The translations under genes and the position numbers were made by a program. From NCBI GenBank assembly GCA_010909165.1, contig MU008162.1, positions 1,178,001 to 1,242,000 of the forward strand: 64,000 nt of DNA, given 5' to 3'. The notes under the pieces are model-generated. The model did no database searches and was not told the DNA's origin. It was given only the letters and a program-made list of their open reading frames with translations. The DNA comes from Anthoceros angustus (taxonomy: Eukaryota > Streptophyta > Anthocerotopsida > Anthocerotales > Anthocerotaceae). Shown piece after piece: positions 33,991-46,017 of the stretch; the stretch's first letter is position 1, and each line of letters starts with the position of its first letter.

Positions 33991-36553
33991 CGCCCACAGA
34001 TCCTCCTCCTCCTCCCCCCTCACCTCCTCCTACCCACCTACCTTCCCTTCCGCCTCTCCCAGCCCAAGACAAACCCACCAAGCGCCGCACACCAGCATTC
34101 CACCATGATCCTCTTCCTCTCCACCCCCCACCTCCCAACTACAACCTGCGATCCGCCTCCTCCGCACCCCTGCCGATGAGAAAACGCCAGCCCCGGCCCC
34201 CGCAATTGGGCAGCAGGATGTGCGCGTGCCAGGAGCACTAACACTGCACCAAAGCCCGCAGGGTCCCACTTCCCTGCCACAATTCCGTCACCACAGTCCT
34301 CCTCGCGAGCTTTGCCGGGGGAAGGCTGCTGCAACCTGCTCCTGCCCCTGCACTCTCCCTCTTTCCACTGCTCCTACTGCTCAGAGCCTGCCACAGTTCC
34401 CCACCCACCAGCTCCTGGAGCAGTCCAGCAGGCAAGAGAGGAGAAAGCTTTTCTGAGATGGGAGAGCGCAAAGCTGCTGGCTCTGCCTGCCTGTGGGACC
34501 TGCCGGTTCCAGGATCTATCCCGGCGAGGCGGAGGCAGGAGGGAAAGCCCTGTCCCCCTTGCCCAGCAGCTTGCTGCGTTTCACGGCAACTAGCACCTAG
34601 GAGAGAGACGTGCAGGGCGGGCAAACAGGACAAACAGGCCCGTAACAGGACACATTAGCGTTCAAACAAAGATCTCACCCGGACATAATGCCAACCCGGC
34701 AGCAGCCCGTATGTGGATTCTTGGCCTCATTTCCCGCTCAACGGCCTTCTTCCAATTCCGGCCCAGCTAATTCAATCTCTTCCATAAATGCACCGCCCAC
34801 AGCTAGGCATTACGCAACGTCAATCCTGTTACCCGAGACGACACTTCTCAACAACCAAGGAACAAGCCCACACATACATACAATACATATAGACCTAGTG
34901 AAAGGATATGTACCAGCATAAAATACTGTATTCCAGCTCTCCCCCTCTCTCTCAGCTCGGCGCACACATAAAACTATGGGGACACATCCATGTGGTGTGT
35001 CCCGATTCGGATACGCCTTGTCCCGTATTCTTGGAGTTTAAGTACACCCAGAAGCCGTATGGACAACAGGTATGGCGTAATCAGAGCAGACATGAGCACG
35101 TCCAACTGTGAGTGGGCCGACCTCGTTGTAAGAACATGCGGGGCCCGGAGATGTTAGAATACCATTTGGAGGCTCGTGGGACCGCATAAAGCAGCGTCAC
35201 GCTTTTCCAGACGCATTCATTGCGGCCTCAGAGCCCATATGCTGCTCGTGGCAAGCGCCTTTTGTGAGTCGACTCCAAAGCACAACACGATACGAGTGTG
35301 GAGATGAAAATGCTATGTCACCACTGGAAGCTTCCAAACCCACTGCGCACCGGAATTGCTCTGCCCTAGACTAGGCCTCTCGGTCGGGTTCAGCGCACTC
35401 CACTCCCCGAGGTGGGTCTCCCTAAACCATCAAGCCCCACCTGCCATGAACAAGCCCAACACCTAACAACAACCGGGATGGGATCTGCTTTCAATGTGTC
35501 AAATCACCACAGCCCAACAACGAGTTCTTATATAACAAACTTGGAAAACGTTCAAGCGAACAAATCTGACAACATACATGGTAGGCAGAGATACTAATGG
35601 TATGTGCCATCTGACAGGAATGAAGTCGTCCATCCGAGTAGACTCGAACGAGAACGACTCTAGTCCTGCCGATGTCTTGGGTGTTCCAAGGAACCCAACA
35701 AGGCAGTCGGGGGAAATACTAAAAGTAGTCTAGTCCATGTGCTATTCGATTGGAATGAAATTTGCCCATTCGAGTAGCCTTTGAATGAGATGTCTTCCTG
35801 AAGGCTCGCATACCCACATAGTTCGGTGGACCCAAATGAGATTCTATTGTTTGTACGTGTGTGTTTAACTGGGTGTCAAGGGCTGAACCGTTCAGTTCAA
35901 ACAAAGCCCAACAAAGCGATGGTCGAAAATATTAGTGATATGGGCGTTGAAATCCCAAAATTCTTCTTCTGTCTGGGCTTCGTAACTGGGCTGTCAAGTT
36001 CTGAACCGTTTTCGGCGATTGGATGGCACGAGAGTACCTGCCAGCTCTTGGAGGAGCAAGGCGAAGCAGCAGCAACGGGACGGCGCGTCGGTTGACGACC
36101 CCATAACCGCTCCCCGTTCCTGTCCCGGCGACAGGACTGCAGTGAATGCCATAAAGCGACGTTTACGGCATGTGGGGACGACAGGCATGGCAGACCTCAC
36201 GGCGTCAGTTTGTGGCAGTTATTTCGGTTGGCGACACGCTGACGGCGGGGGCAGACGGAGGAACGACGTGGGCCACTGAGCCACCGGGGGGGCCGGGGGC
36301 GCATCTTCCAAATTTAAGGAGCTTGCTATTTTCGAAGTTAAAAAAATGCTTCGCGCTCTCGGGTATTCGATGCGGAAATTATCCGCTCCGCGACAAGAAA
36401 CGCCGTGGAGAGCACGCCTACGTGGCCCTACGCCACGTCCGTGGGGCGCCGGGTGACGTGGGCTGATCAGGATGCGATTCCAGCAGATATTTCGGCGATA
36501 GGGCTGACATGGCGCCCACGTGGGTCGATTGCCACTTGGCTTGCGTGAATTAG

Positions 36554-36595
36554 GGTCGCCGGAATGACGGAATTGGTCGCCGGAATGACGGCATT
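36554..36595. repeat. 21-bp tandem duplication
   Basis: GGTCGCCGGAATGACGGAATT at 36554-36574 is followed by a copy differing at one base at 36575-36595. Confidence 0.85.
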
Positions 36596-37550
36596 GGACT
36601 CCGGAGCTTCCCACATTGTTGCTGTTTTCTGATTGCAGGATGGCAGGAGGCTGAGACGGCGGTTGGACTGAAATATCTTTTCCGTTGCGCGTCGCATTCC
36701 CATTTGTTTATTGCTGCCGGGCGGGGAGGGATGTCATCGGAGTTGGATGGCGATGCAGAGATGGTAACTGTAATTGTAATGGTAGCTATGTACTAGAGCA
36801 TCAGTAGGTGACGACGGGTGCTTTCACAGAGCCGGGGCACCAGGACTGCACGGCGGAAGAGGCGTGCATATCTTGACACTGGTCCAGATTGATGAGGGGG
36901 ACACCACCTTTTATTTGATGTGAGGAGCCCGTCCCTTTCCCAGAGGGTGTGTGTGATTATTTGCCCTCCAGCGGGGGTCAGATCACGTTCTTGAGCACTG
37001 TGGCTACAGCCGGGAGGTGACGTGGGGGCCCGGGCGCTTAGGCGGAGGTTGCGAGGGTTTTGACCACTGTGGGAGTCAAAGTTGGGTCTAGGGGTTTGGA
37101 GGTTTTGGAGGCTTGTGCGAGACTAGTGTCTTGGAGTTTGTGGTGGCTTCATGCCAAAGTTGAAGATGCACGATGCCAGGAAGACCATCTGGAGAATGGG
37201 TACAGGAATGAGGAGACGAGTGTCCGAGACCGGCTCCTTCTGTCTCCGAGACCAGGGGAGGGATGGACTTGATTGTCAAAGGGGTTATGGGTTATGTGGT
37301 TAGTACTGCACCTGTTGCCTGATATTAAACTAGCCCGTGAGGGTGTGGTCCAGGATGAGTAGGTGCATGTACAGTGGACGACTGGGACCCAGTTCGTTCT
37401 CAGCTTGCTTGCTTGATTGATGCCTCACGGTAGGTGGGTCCGGCTGGCTCAGATGCACTGGTTTTCCGGGATCCAGCTCTCTTGCCGCCGGGGTGTGGTT
37501 GGCCCGGAGAGCTGTGCAACTTCCCACCTCGATTCTGTGAAGCACCAGCG

Positions 37551-37638
37551 AGATTGTGGTCCATAAAAACACAGATTGTGGTCCATAATAAGACAGATTG
37601 TGGCCCATAGCAACACAGATTGTGGTCCATAGCAACAG
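37551..37638. repeat. 22-bp minisatellite, four units
   Basis: Four consecutive 22-bp units start AGATTGTGG and contain CCATA (37551, 37573, 37595, 37617). They diverge slightly in the second half. There are no spacers, so it is not a CRISPR-like array. Confidence 0.92.
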
Positions 37639-39532
37639 GGAGCAAGAACAGGAACAGGGCAACGTTGTGTACATCGAAGGAGCTGAAGAACTAAAGAATC
37701 TCTTGCCTGAATGCGTGAAGGATATGCTGTATGACGTATCTTAGTGGAAAATAGCAATGTGCCGGGAAACGAGCAGGTACGGTGGTGGAGATTAATTAGG
37801 TTTTTAATTGGAAAACAGAAAAGAAAGTGTAAAGGACTTTGTGCAGACAAAGGTTCCATTGAGAGCATGGCAAAGAAGCCGAAGACCCATTCAAGATGTA
37901 CCTGTGTACAACAAGCAGGGCCAGGTGGGCAGATGGTGAGTCTTTCTCCACAGGGTTGTAGGTTATAGAACCGACCGGGTCGTTTAGTATAGGACAACAA
38001 TCGCCTTTTTTTAATCTTAGTGGAAGACAAGATCAATCATGCTATAGTTGCGGTAGGCTGTTGCTATGTACATAGCTGTCCCAGGAGGAAGCATCGATGG
38101 CTTCGTTCCTGGCGTACCTGTTTTACCGCTGATAAGCTGGGATGATTGGAGTGGTAGCCGTTGGACGAGTTATATTTGGACATGTCGTGTGAAAGACCCG
38201 TAGCTGCTCGCGTGAGGCATGGGCCAGAGAATTCCAGCAGAAACTCAAGGCGAAGTGTCCTGTGCAGTGCCCATCGCTCTGAGGTAGGCTAGAGCAGTGG
38301 ACTGCACTGTCCTTGCCCTAAATTTTGCTTGCAACTGATGACGCGACTGTGCAAGGACGGCCTGCAGGCGCAAGCCACACAATTGGCTAAATACGCTCTT
38401 GCTTGTCGGGACCTGGCTACAATTGCAAGACATGAGATGAATGAACATGGTGAGTGATGACTTGACAGGACTGTAGCCTTGCTTCATCCTTCAAACTTGT
38501 GAAACACTTGCTCCGAAGGCTGCGGTTCTGGAGTGTCCCCAATTGTCCATATACAATCTTGGAGTAAACTCTACAGGTGCCTTCTGGCAGAAAGCAAAGA
38601 ATTACGTCGGAAATAAGGCTGGTACTCTAGTCGCCGTACCTTCCTCTGTGCCTCGGGAGTGCTGTGTTTGAGACGGTGCTTCCGTTAAGTTTTTTAGCAT
38701 ATGTAGCTCGTGTTCGTATTTTGCTCGTTGTTGACATTGCACTTGTGGGTTTCGCACACATTCTTGGACTTTCAAGTCTTTGATGCAAAGACGTTCCATA
38801 TCCTCAAAATGAAACATGATGCCCTCAAGAGGACTGCGTTTCTCTCAAAAGGGAACTAATCGCAAAGGGGTCAGCGACTCAATTGCTGAGCCAGCTCAAT
38901 TTGTCAGTTGTATTTTCGGAACAGAGGGTGAGATCATGTTCGCCCAACTATATTTCACCACACAGTCAATGAAGTGATCGCCCGGGTTGATTCCACGTCT
39001 TGCGGTCCCCTACTCTCCCAACTTCACATCCGTGGACAAGCATGCCTTCCAGACTCAAAGCTACTTTCTGTGAGTAGAGAGAGCCTGAACCACCTGAATT
39101 TGCCGAGACAATCCACGGCGATCCCAACTTGCTGCATGTCAATAGCTTCTTCGTGCCGTCCACTTGAGTTCAAAGCAACAGGCGCTTTGAACTGGGCACA
39201 GCTTCCCACCCCGTGGTTCCAGGGTCTACATAGCACATTCTGAAAACGCATTGAACAAATTGTCAGCAACGTCCAACACTGATATACAAACTTACAGCTG
39301 CTAAACATGGCCACCTCAGCTACATCATCAAGAACGGCTGGAAGGCCCGAACCTGTTCAGAGAATGTGAAACAGGGCTGAGCACTTTTCCGTGCCCACAA
39401 ATGCTTGACAGGTCTGCCAGCACGTGAATTCAGCATGCCGGGCATTAAGGTTATGGCACCAATCCCTGGAATGGAGGGATGGAAGTGCCGACACCATACA
39501 GGTACATACGCCTGAGCTGTTCACCTTAGGTG

Positions 39533-42500
39533 TCAGCTGTCAGGTGAACCCATGGCATCACCAGGTCCTGGGCTCAGGTTGCCAGAGCCCTTGCTTCCAG
39601 CGAGTTGCAAAATTGCACGTCGTATCTCTCGAACACCATTTTCTTCACCATTGCTCCGTCCATTCTCCAAATCCTTAAGGGAATTCAAAAGACCAAGAAC
39701 CACAGAGCTATGGTATCTCCCAGCTACAGCATCTTCCTCGGAGTCATCAGACTTCTTCGGCCTGTCTTTCAGGGCCAGGCTCCCAGAATTCAAGGAACGC
39801 AAGCAGGATCTCAAAAGTTTATAGTGTGAAGATATCCAGTTTGTGAGCACTACTGCAGCAAACTTCCCAAAGGCATGAGGCAACGACAGCACAGTATTCA
39901 CAAGAAGCGGGGTAGGTGGCTGCCCCCTCAGGAGACACATAAGGCCACCAATGGCCTGAGCATTGACAGATGGCTGTACACAAACAACGCAGGTCCTCAG
40001 CACCTGCAAAGTCATTCTTGGCTGGGCTGCAAGTGCTTCGGCAGCAAGCAGCCGCCAAAAAAATTGCTGCTCCATAAACTCCCACTTCAGGGACTTTCTG
40101 ATCAGCCTATCCAAACCCTCAGCCAGTCCCAGGATCTGAAATTCCCCGAGACTCAGCCTTAACTCAAAGTTGCACAGCTCCAAAGGATCCAAAACCGCAA
40201 CTAGCTCCTCCACTAACTCATCCTTTCCTGTTGCCAAATGCGGCAAGTACCGGAAAACTGATGGAAGTACCCGCAAGTACCTGTACATATTCCAAACGAG
40301 GCAGGTCTGTAGATCACTCAGGAGGCCCACACTGGAATCAGTAACTTGAGCCTCTGACCTCGCTGCTACGCCCGATCTGTGGTTCTGCAATCCCTGGCTA
40401 GAAGCTGTCAGGGCCTCATTCTGGGTAGAGGATAAGTCCTTCATGCTGTGACGCACAAATTCCTCATATGCACTGAAAGCGTCTGCTACAGCTGTCCGAC
40501 AGCGCATGTGCATTTCAGTAGCTTGCAAATCCCTAGAAACAGTTTTTCTATTTGCACTCTCCACCTGCACCTGACCTGGTAATTGATTAGACACAGCCTT
40601 CTGTCTCCGCGAATCTGGATTGCTCTCTGTTAGCTCTCCCTCTTCATCCCCATCCTCTCCTGTGCTGCTCGTGTCCACTGAATCATCATTGATTCTCATG
40701 GGCTTGGAGTTATCTGCATCTTGCAGGTGACTGAAGCCCAAGCTTGCAGATGCTGATTGCTCAAGTTCCTCTGCAAGCCGTGATACATAGCACAGTAGAC
40801 GAGCACCAACAGAATGGCCCTCACGATGCCAAAACACAAGAAGATTCCTCACTTGGGGATGCCGGTTTGCCACATACAGCCTAAGCAACGTTGAAGTGAG
40901 AGAATTTGTCTCATCCGTCTCCAAATTATTTGAAGGGACCTTTTTAAGAGGTCCAAATATATCATAACCACCCTTCTTCAGAATTTCAGTAACCTCATGT
41001 GCAAACTTCGCCAAGTTACCAAGAGCAGAGTCCAGAATGTGATTCACTGGGCTTGGAGACCCATCATTACCTGTGACATTATCATTGATGTTTTGCCCTG
41101 CAAACCTTCCTGTCACAAGTTGGTCTGAAGCAGATGTAAAAGACAAGACAAGCTTCTCCAATGCACTTACTGCCACCTCATTTGAAATGTCCAGAGCATC
41201 TGTAAGTTTCTTGAAGTTCAGTGGCATTTCCGCCCAAAGGCCTTCCGAATCAGGTGGTCGCTTTCGCTTGCGGCTAGCTGCTTCAGCAACTCCATAATCA
41301 TTCGGCTTAACATCTTCCATTCTCATTGCTTCAGCATCTGTGAGTTCTCCAGTTCGAACAACTCCACTCTGGGCTTGTGATCCTCTGCTTCCACTTACTA
41401 TCTGCACAGAGGGCAATGCATTGCTCACTGGCACATGCTCTGGCCTCAAGTCTGTTCTGATAGGCTCGACCTTGCAATATGCTGGAAAGTAGAACATCAA
41501 CTTGTCGCGCAAAGGAGAAGCCACAGAACTGCAGGCTGTTAACAACGGCTCTAAGGACCTCACTACACCTTTTTCAACTAAGATGCCAATGGAACTAGTT
41601 ACTCCTTGTTGGATAAGAGCCTTCCGAGGAGGATCATAATTCTCAATCAAAAGGAACAAAAAGTCCAACAGAGAATGTGTCATATCAACATACTTGGGTA
41701 TAGAGTGTGTCATGAGTAGAATAGCAGGCTCTATATTCATGATGTTGTCATGTCTCTTCCCAAAGAACAACCAATCATAGAACAACGCGAACCTTGCATT
41801 GGCTTCAAGATGGTTGTTCTTGCAGCATTTCAATAACCAGCCTATGATTGCCCATCTCGGCACAATGTCGGACTGAAGTATTTGATTAGAAGGATGAATC
41901 ACAGCGCATATGAACCTAATAAGATCACACACAAGGGTCTCACTTTCTGGACTTGACAGATACTTGTGGGCAAACCAGGTCTGATATCTACGCTGGTACC
42001 CCATCTTCACACTGTTGAGCATAAAACGGATTTGCGTCTCCATCTCCGGAGTTATGCGTGAGGTGATATATCGAGTAGGGGTGCGAATTTCATAGAGCTT
42101 AGAGATGTCCTCAAGTCCAAAAACGGAAGGGTTTGAGAGCAAATCCCTCCACAAGGGCTCAAACTCAGGAATAAGAGCCACATCTTGCAGAAGCCTCACC
42201 AGATCCCGACCAATAAGTTTGCAATCTTGAAAACGTTCTCGCAGAATCTGGATGCAGAACGCTGTCTCTTTCTGCTTAAGCTCACTTGCTGCGGCGCTTT
42301 TGGCCATGGCATGATCTGGTAATAGGCGCAAGTAGGTATACACCGCAGTGGTCAGCAAAACTATACTTGAGTTGAACCACAACCAGTTGCTACGCATAAT
42401 GTCCAGCAGATCCCTTGCGAGTGCAAGGTTCCGCTCTCTCAAATCCCCACCGGCAACTTGCCGGAGAAGACAAAGGCAGAGGGAATCAACATCAGCGGCA

Positions 42501-42847
42501 GAGAAAGATATGAGCTGGCGGAGGAGCCAGGTTATTTGACTTCGCGGCTGATCCAAAAGCTTCGGATAGGATTCGTTTACCAGTCGACTCAAAGTGGACA
42601 CAACCGATGCATATCCATCATGTGTAATGGCTGTCAGCTGAGCAGCATAAGAGACAGCGGAGGCCGGGTGGGTGAGGATGGCATAGAGAAGGGCCTGAGG
42701 AAGATTCGCATGCTGAGCAGGAGATTGGCTAGAGAGGTGATAAGGCGGAGTAAGCATAGGCTGTAAGCCAGTGAAAGCTTGCAGAAGGGAATTCTCGAGT
42801 TCATCTACAGCTTCCAACTGTCCCCTGATCATCAATTTTGATGCCAT
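39533..42847 (-). CDS. INTS3: Integrator complex subunit 3 (INTS3), intronless
   Basis: Subunit 3 of the nuclear Integrator complex, which processes snRNA 3' ends and attenuates Pol II; in animals it is also the SOSS-A DNA-damage subunit. A single uninterrupted frame of 1104 residues from the ATG at 42847 is close to the roughly 1040 residues of animal INTS3. The N-terminal third is the conserved INTS3 region: LLYAILTHPASA, SNWLWFNSSIVLLT, RDLVRLLQDVALIPEFEPLW, LYEIRTPTRYITSRITPEME, KMGYQRRYQTWFAHKYL, PRWAIIGWLLKCC and ARFALFYDWLFFGKRHDNIM. The middle is a polar linker with an acidic patch, and the C-terminal part is helical repeat-like. The lack of introns is unusual beside neighbours with 2-10 exons. 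In-frame non-ATG codons extend upstream, but the first ATG fits conservation. Confidence 0.93.
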   Translation of the reverse strand: MASKLMIRGQLEAVDELENSLLQAFTGLQPMLTPPYHLSSQSPAQHANLPQALLYAILTHPASAVSYAAQLTAITHDGYASVVSTLSRLVNESYPKLLDQPRSQITWLLRQLISFSAADVDSLCLCLLRQVAGGDLRERNLALARDLLDIMRSNWLWFNSSIVLLTTAVYTYLRLLPDHAMAKSAAASELKQKETAFCIQILRERFQDCKLIGRDLVRLLQDVALIPEFEPLWRDLLSNPSVFGLEDISKLYEIRTPTRYITSRITPEMETQIRFMLNSVKMGYQRRYQTWFAHKYLSSPESETLVCDLIRFICAVIHPSNQILQSDIVPRWAIIGWLLKCCKNNHLEANARFALFYDWLFFGKRHDNIMNIEPAILLMTHSIPKYVDMTHSLLDFLFLLIENYDPPRKALIQQGVTSSIGILVEKGVVRSLEPLLTACSSVASPLRDKLMFYFPAYCKVEPIRTDLRPEHVPVSNALPSVQIVSGSRGSQAQSGVVRTGELTDAEAMRMEDVKPNDYGVAEAASRKRKRPPDSEGLWAEMPLNFKKLTDALDISNEVAVSALEKLVLSFTSASDQLVTGRFAGQNINDNVTGNDGSPSPVNHILDSALGNLAKFAHEVTEILKKGGYDIFGPLKKVPSNNLETDETNSLTSTLLRLYVANRHPQVRNLLVFWHREGHSVGARLLCYVSRLAEELEQSASASLGFSHLQDADNSKPMRINDDSVDTSSTGEDGDEEGELTESNPDSRRQKAVSNQLPGQVQVESANRKTVSRDLQATEMHMRCRTAVADAFSAYEEFVRHSMKDLSSTQNEALTASSQGLQNHRSGVAARSEAQVTDSSVGLLSDLQTCLVWNMYRYLRVLPSVFRYLPHLATGKDELVEELVAVLDPLELCNFELRLSLGEFQILGLAEGLDRLIRKSLKWEFMEQQFFWRLLAAEALAAQPRMTLQVLRTCVVCVQPSVNAQAIGGLMCLLRGQPPTPLLVNTVLSLPHAFGKFAAVVLTNWISSHYKLLRSCLRSLNSGSLALKDRPKKSDDSEEDAVAGRYHSSVVLGLLNSLKDLENGRSNGEENGVREIRRAILQLAGSKGSGNLSPGPGDAMGSPDS

Positions 42848-44440
42848 TGCCTCCCGCTGCACGTGGTCATCTCCTGTCTGCCCTAAATCCTTGCCATCCG
42901 TCCCAACCGGCAATCGGGCCTGCTCACTCCATACTCAGCGACCATGTCGTTGCCTGACATGTCAAGCTGTTCCATACCATTATAAAAAGGGCATTGCATA
43001 GAATCTCAAGTCCGTAAACCTACAACTCCTCCTCCTCCAAGCAGCTCCTGCACGAAACAGTCCGGATTCCATCACGATTTAATACTCTCATCAGAGAAGC
43101 TGTATGATGCCACAGAATCAGAAGGCATCGATTACGGAAGAGACCGTTCAGCTATGTGTCCCTCTGGCCCTGCACGGGACAGCAACACCTACAAAAATAG
43201 CCGGGACACAAAAGAAGCTCCCAGCACCTGCACCGAGCCTCAACTGGCATCCTGGGCAGCCGCAGACTGGGCCGCATAAAAGTCCCGGATGTAACCGCTA
43301 ATTGAAAAAAATGTGGGACCAGCTACCCCCAATTGAGCTCTACCAAACCCTCTATATCGTCCTGGGCTTCCAACAAACGTCGATCGGAGGCCGAAAATGC
43401 ACCTCCCATTTCACATCGTTACTGACGTCGGAAAAACCAGTCAATCGAAAACACAGTCTCCGCACCTGCAACGACGCTGCAGCAGAGACAAGCCCAGCCC
43501 CAGACATCTTCCTCTTTCTGTGTAAGACCGCATCCTCGTCCACAAGGCATGGTTTTGACATGCCACCATCAGGCACCCGGAATTCCATGCCTTGGAAATA
43601 TCTACTCCAGGTTAGAAGCAACCCTAATGCTCTGAGCAGAGCATCATGGTAGTGTTCTGTAGCGTTCAGAAAGGCCTACTTGAAGCTTCTTGGACGAGCT
43701 TCAGGGTTTAGGGTTTCCGTGGTACGTTGCAACTGACCGCCATATGAGCTTGATGGTGGGACCGTAAATTCAATACTTACTGTACCTATATATTTATGTA
43801 TGAAGGTACGACGTACATATCCCTACCTATTCTATAACACACCTAGTTTACTTCAATCCAATGCTGTAATGCCCGAGAGGATTTATATCGACTTATCTAT
43901 ACTTCATCATATATTTTAACTGAATCTATATACCTTGTTATATAAATGTATTAATAATATAAAAGTAATAATTTATAATTTATTTATCTTATCTAATATA
44001 TTATTAGAGATCAAAATTACATTTGAGTTTGGTTCATAGGTTCCGCTTGAGTTTTGTAAAGCTACCGACCTCTTCTCTTCTTAACATGTGATAGTGGCAA
44101 AGTGTCGGAGTTTGGTGGTGCATGGGTTGGATGAAGATGGAGGTCAAATGAGGAGGACCACGATGAGTGGACCACGTTTTTCGTAGGTAGGAAGAATTTG
44201 TAACAGAAGGCAATGGCTATGAACCGTTGCATGAAGTTGTTCAACCTAAGTCGAGTCTGAGATGGGCAAGGAAGGCCAACCCAAGCAAGGTCCACGGAAT
44301 AGTCATGGTGGCTATCAAGGGAGCAAATGCAAGGTTGAGTGAGAAGAGTGTTCATTTGGAGTTTAGATGTGAAGACGAGATCACAACTTAAAGGCCACTC
44401 ACAACCAGTTTGCTTGTGGTGCGAGTTTGACATGTATTGT
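42848..44440. other. 5' flank of INTS3 and AT-rich intergenic DNA
   Basis: 42848 to about 43650 is GC-balanced and probably promoter and 5' UTR of INTS3. From about 43760 to 44020 it becomes very AT-rich. Frames at 43302-43652 and 44062-44433 have no recognised domain. Confidence 0.4.
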
Positions 44441-44707
44441 AATAGCTGACAAAATTAAGTAAATTATGATAAAAGATAAAAGTAAAAATAAAAGTAATTT
44501 ATATATAGTAAAAATAATTGTGGATAATTTATAAGGGTAAAAACAGCGGATATGCCCAACCCTTCGTAACATAAAAGGGTAATAACAGGAAGCAGTAATT
44601 ATGTCTAGATTAGAAGTAGTGATGGTGAACCACCGACAAACCCGGTGTATAAATTTCCATGCTTGAATGTGAACGGATAGGTCGTTTTGGCTTAGCGTGT
44701 TATAAAT

Positions 44708-44720
44708 TGGCATCAGAGCC
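44708..44720 (+). other. PBS-like site of an older LTR element
   Basis: TGGCATCAGAGCC differs by one base from the TGGTATCAGAGCC primer site of the two copia elements here. The AT-rich sequence just before it (about 44440-44707) may be a decayed LTR, and 44750-45060 its leader. No coding domain of this element was identified. Confidence 0.45.
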
Positions 44721-45316
44721 TAGTCGGTAGTATTAGTCAGCCGAGTTGTGTAATCTAAAAGGTGATTGCAAATGTACCAGGTCTAGATCTGGCTAGGAGT
44801 GGACAAAGGCACATTCCACACCTTTCATATCACTCGCTCCGGCCCAGGGAGTGCTACATGTGGCCAAATGTTGAATTGGGCTTGAGTGGCAATGTGAACG
44901 TGTTGAGTTCTCCATGGGGTAATCTATTTACGAAACGGTGTCAGCTGTGGGGAGGAATTCACATCTTCACGCCATGGCGACCGCTAGAAGTGGAGAGGAG
45001 TTTGTGCCTTGGTGCGTTCAATGTGGCAGTACCCTAACCACATCATGAGGCCTCAGTCGCTGCCCAGGCCCCGGTGGACCCTTCGCAACACGTTTGGTTG
45101 GTTATTTGGAGGACACCAAGAGAGTTGTTCCCCCTACCCGTGAAAATATGTTTTCTGTCTTGTTATTGCTGCTTGAAGACGAAAGTCATTGGCTACTGTG
45201 GGTAGGTGTGGTGGTGGAGGTATTGAGAAATCGTAAGCCATATGCTAATGAATGGTGGAACGTTGTACAAGTGTGGGTATGGAAACTTGTCCTAAAACTG
45301 GAGAAAACATTGGGCT

Positions 45317-45512
45317 TGTTAAAGTAATAGCAAGCTACGCACTAGTTAGGGCACGCTTCAGTAGAAGCTACCAAAAGACACTTAATGAATGGTTACGCCC
45401 AAGAAATGTTTCACTAGCACTAGCTTAAGAACGATTTGCTTGCACGCACGTTGTATTCTCTGATCTATCAAGCAATACGGCTTAATCACCAATCAATTCC
45501 CAGATTGTTTTT
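45317..45512 (+). repeat. LTR 1 of the second copia element
   Basis: Begins TGTTAAAGTAATAGCAAGC and ends CCCAGATTGTTTTT just before the primer site TGGTATCAGAGCC at 45514. Confidence 0.88.
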
Positions 45513-46017
45513 ATGGTATCAGAGCCAGGCACAGCACAAGCCCACATCAAGCTCCTAGAGGCGACAGCGCCTATTAACAAGAGCATACAACGTCAACCAA
45601 CAATTGGAATTGAAAATGAACGCAGAAAAACGCCTATCTTAAAAAGGCGAGCAAAACCCATGCGGCTCATACAGCAAGATCCACATAATCAACAATGATA
45701 AAGGAGTTCACATCAATATTTAACGTTCCTTCACCTATCTCTCCCCAACATATCAAAGATAAGGTCCCCGGCCACTTAGACAAAATCTGTAGGCAACATA
45801 ACCTGTTCAGAAAACCTCCATCAATAGAAATCGAGACTCTACAAAACTCCATAATTCAGAAACTCACTCTCTTTGAACACACACATCAAAATCTTGACAC
45901 CACAAGTAGGATATACAGAGTGTTAATCACGATGCATCTTGATACAACCTGCCTCCTAAGACACACTGCCATCTGCCTTTAGACACCGAACCAGTCTAAA
46001 ATGTCCTCACCCGAGAT

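Larger units (their letters stand above)
33991..39532. other. Intergenic region, no gene supported
   Basis: 5.5 kb between the kinase start and the INTS3 stop. 34000-34650 is likely promoter and 5' UTR of the kinase gene. Frames at 33493-34179 (plus) and 34238-34633 (minus) are low-complexity and have no domain. The rest holds small repeats (36554-36595, 37551-37638) and short frames without motifs. Confidence 0.45.

Noticed and set aside
33493-34179. 228-residue plus-strand frame rich in Pro/His/Thr
   Set aside because: Overlaps the USP exons and 5' region of the kinase gene on the other strand; low-complexity shadow.
37551-37638. Regular 22-bp repeats suggestive of CRISPR
   Set aside because: Units abut without spacers, there are no cas genes, and the DNA is eukaryotic; it is a minisatellite.
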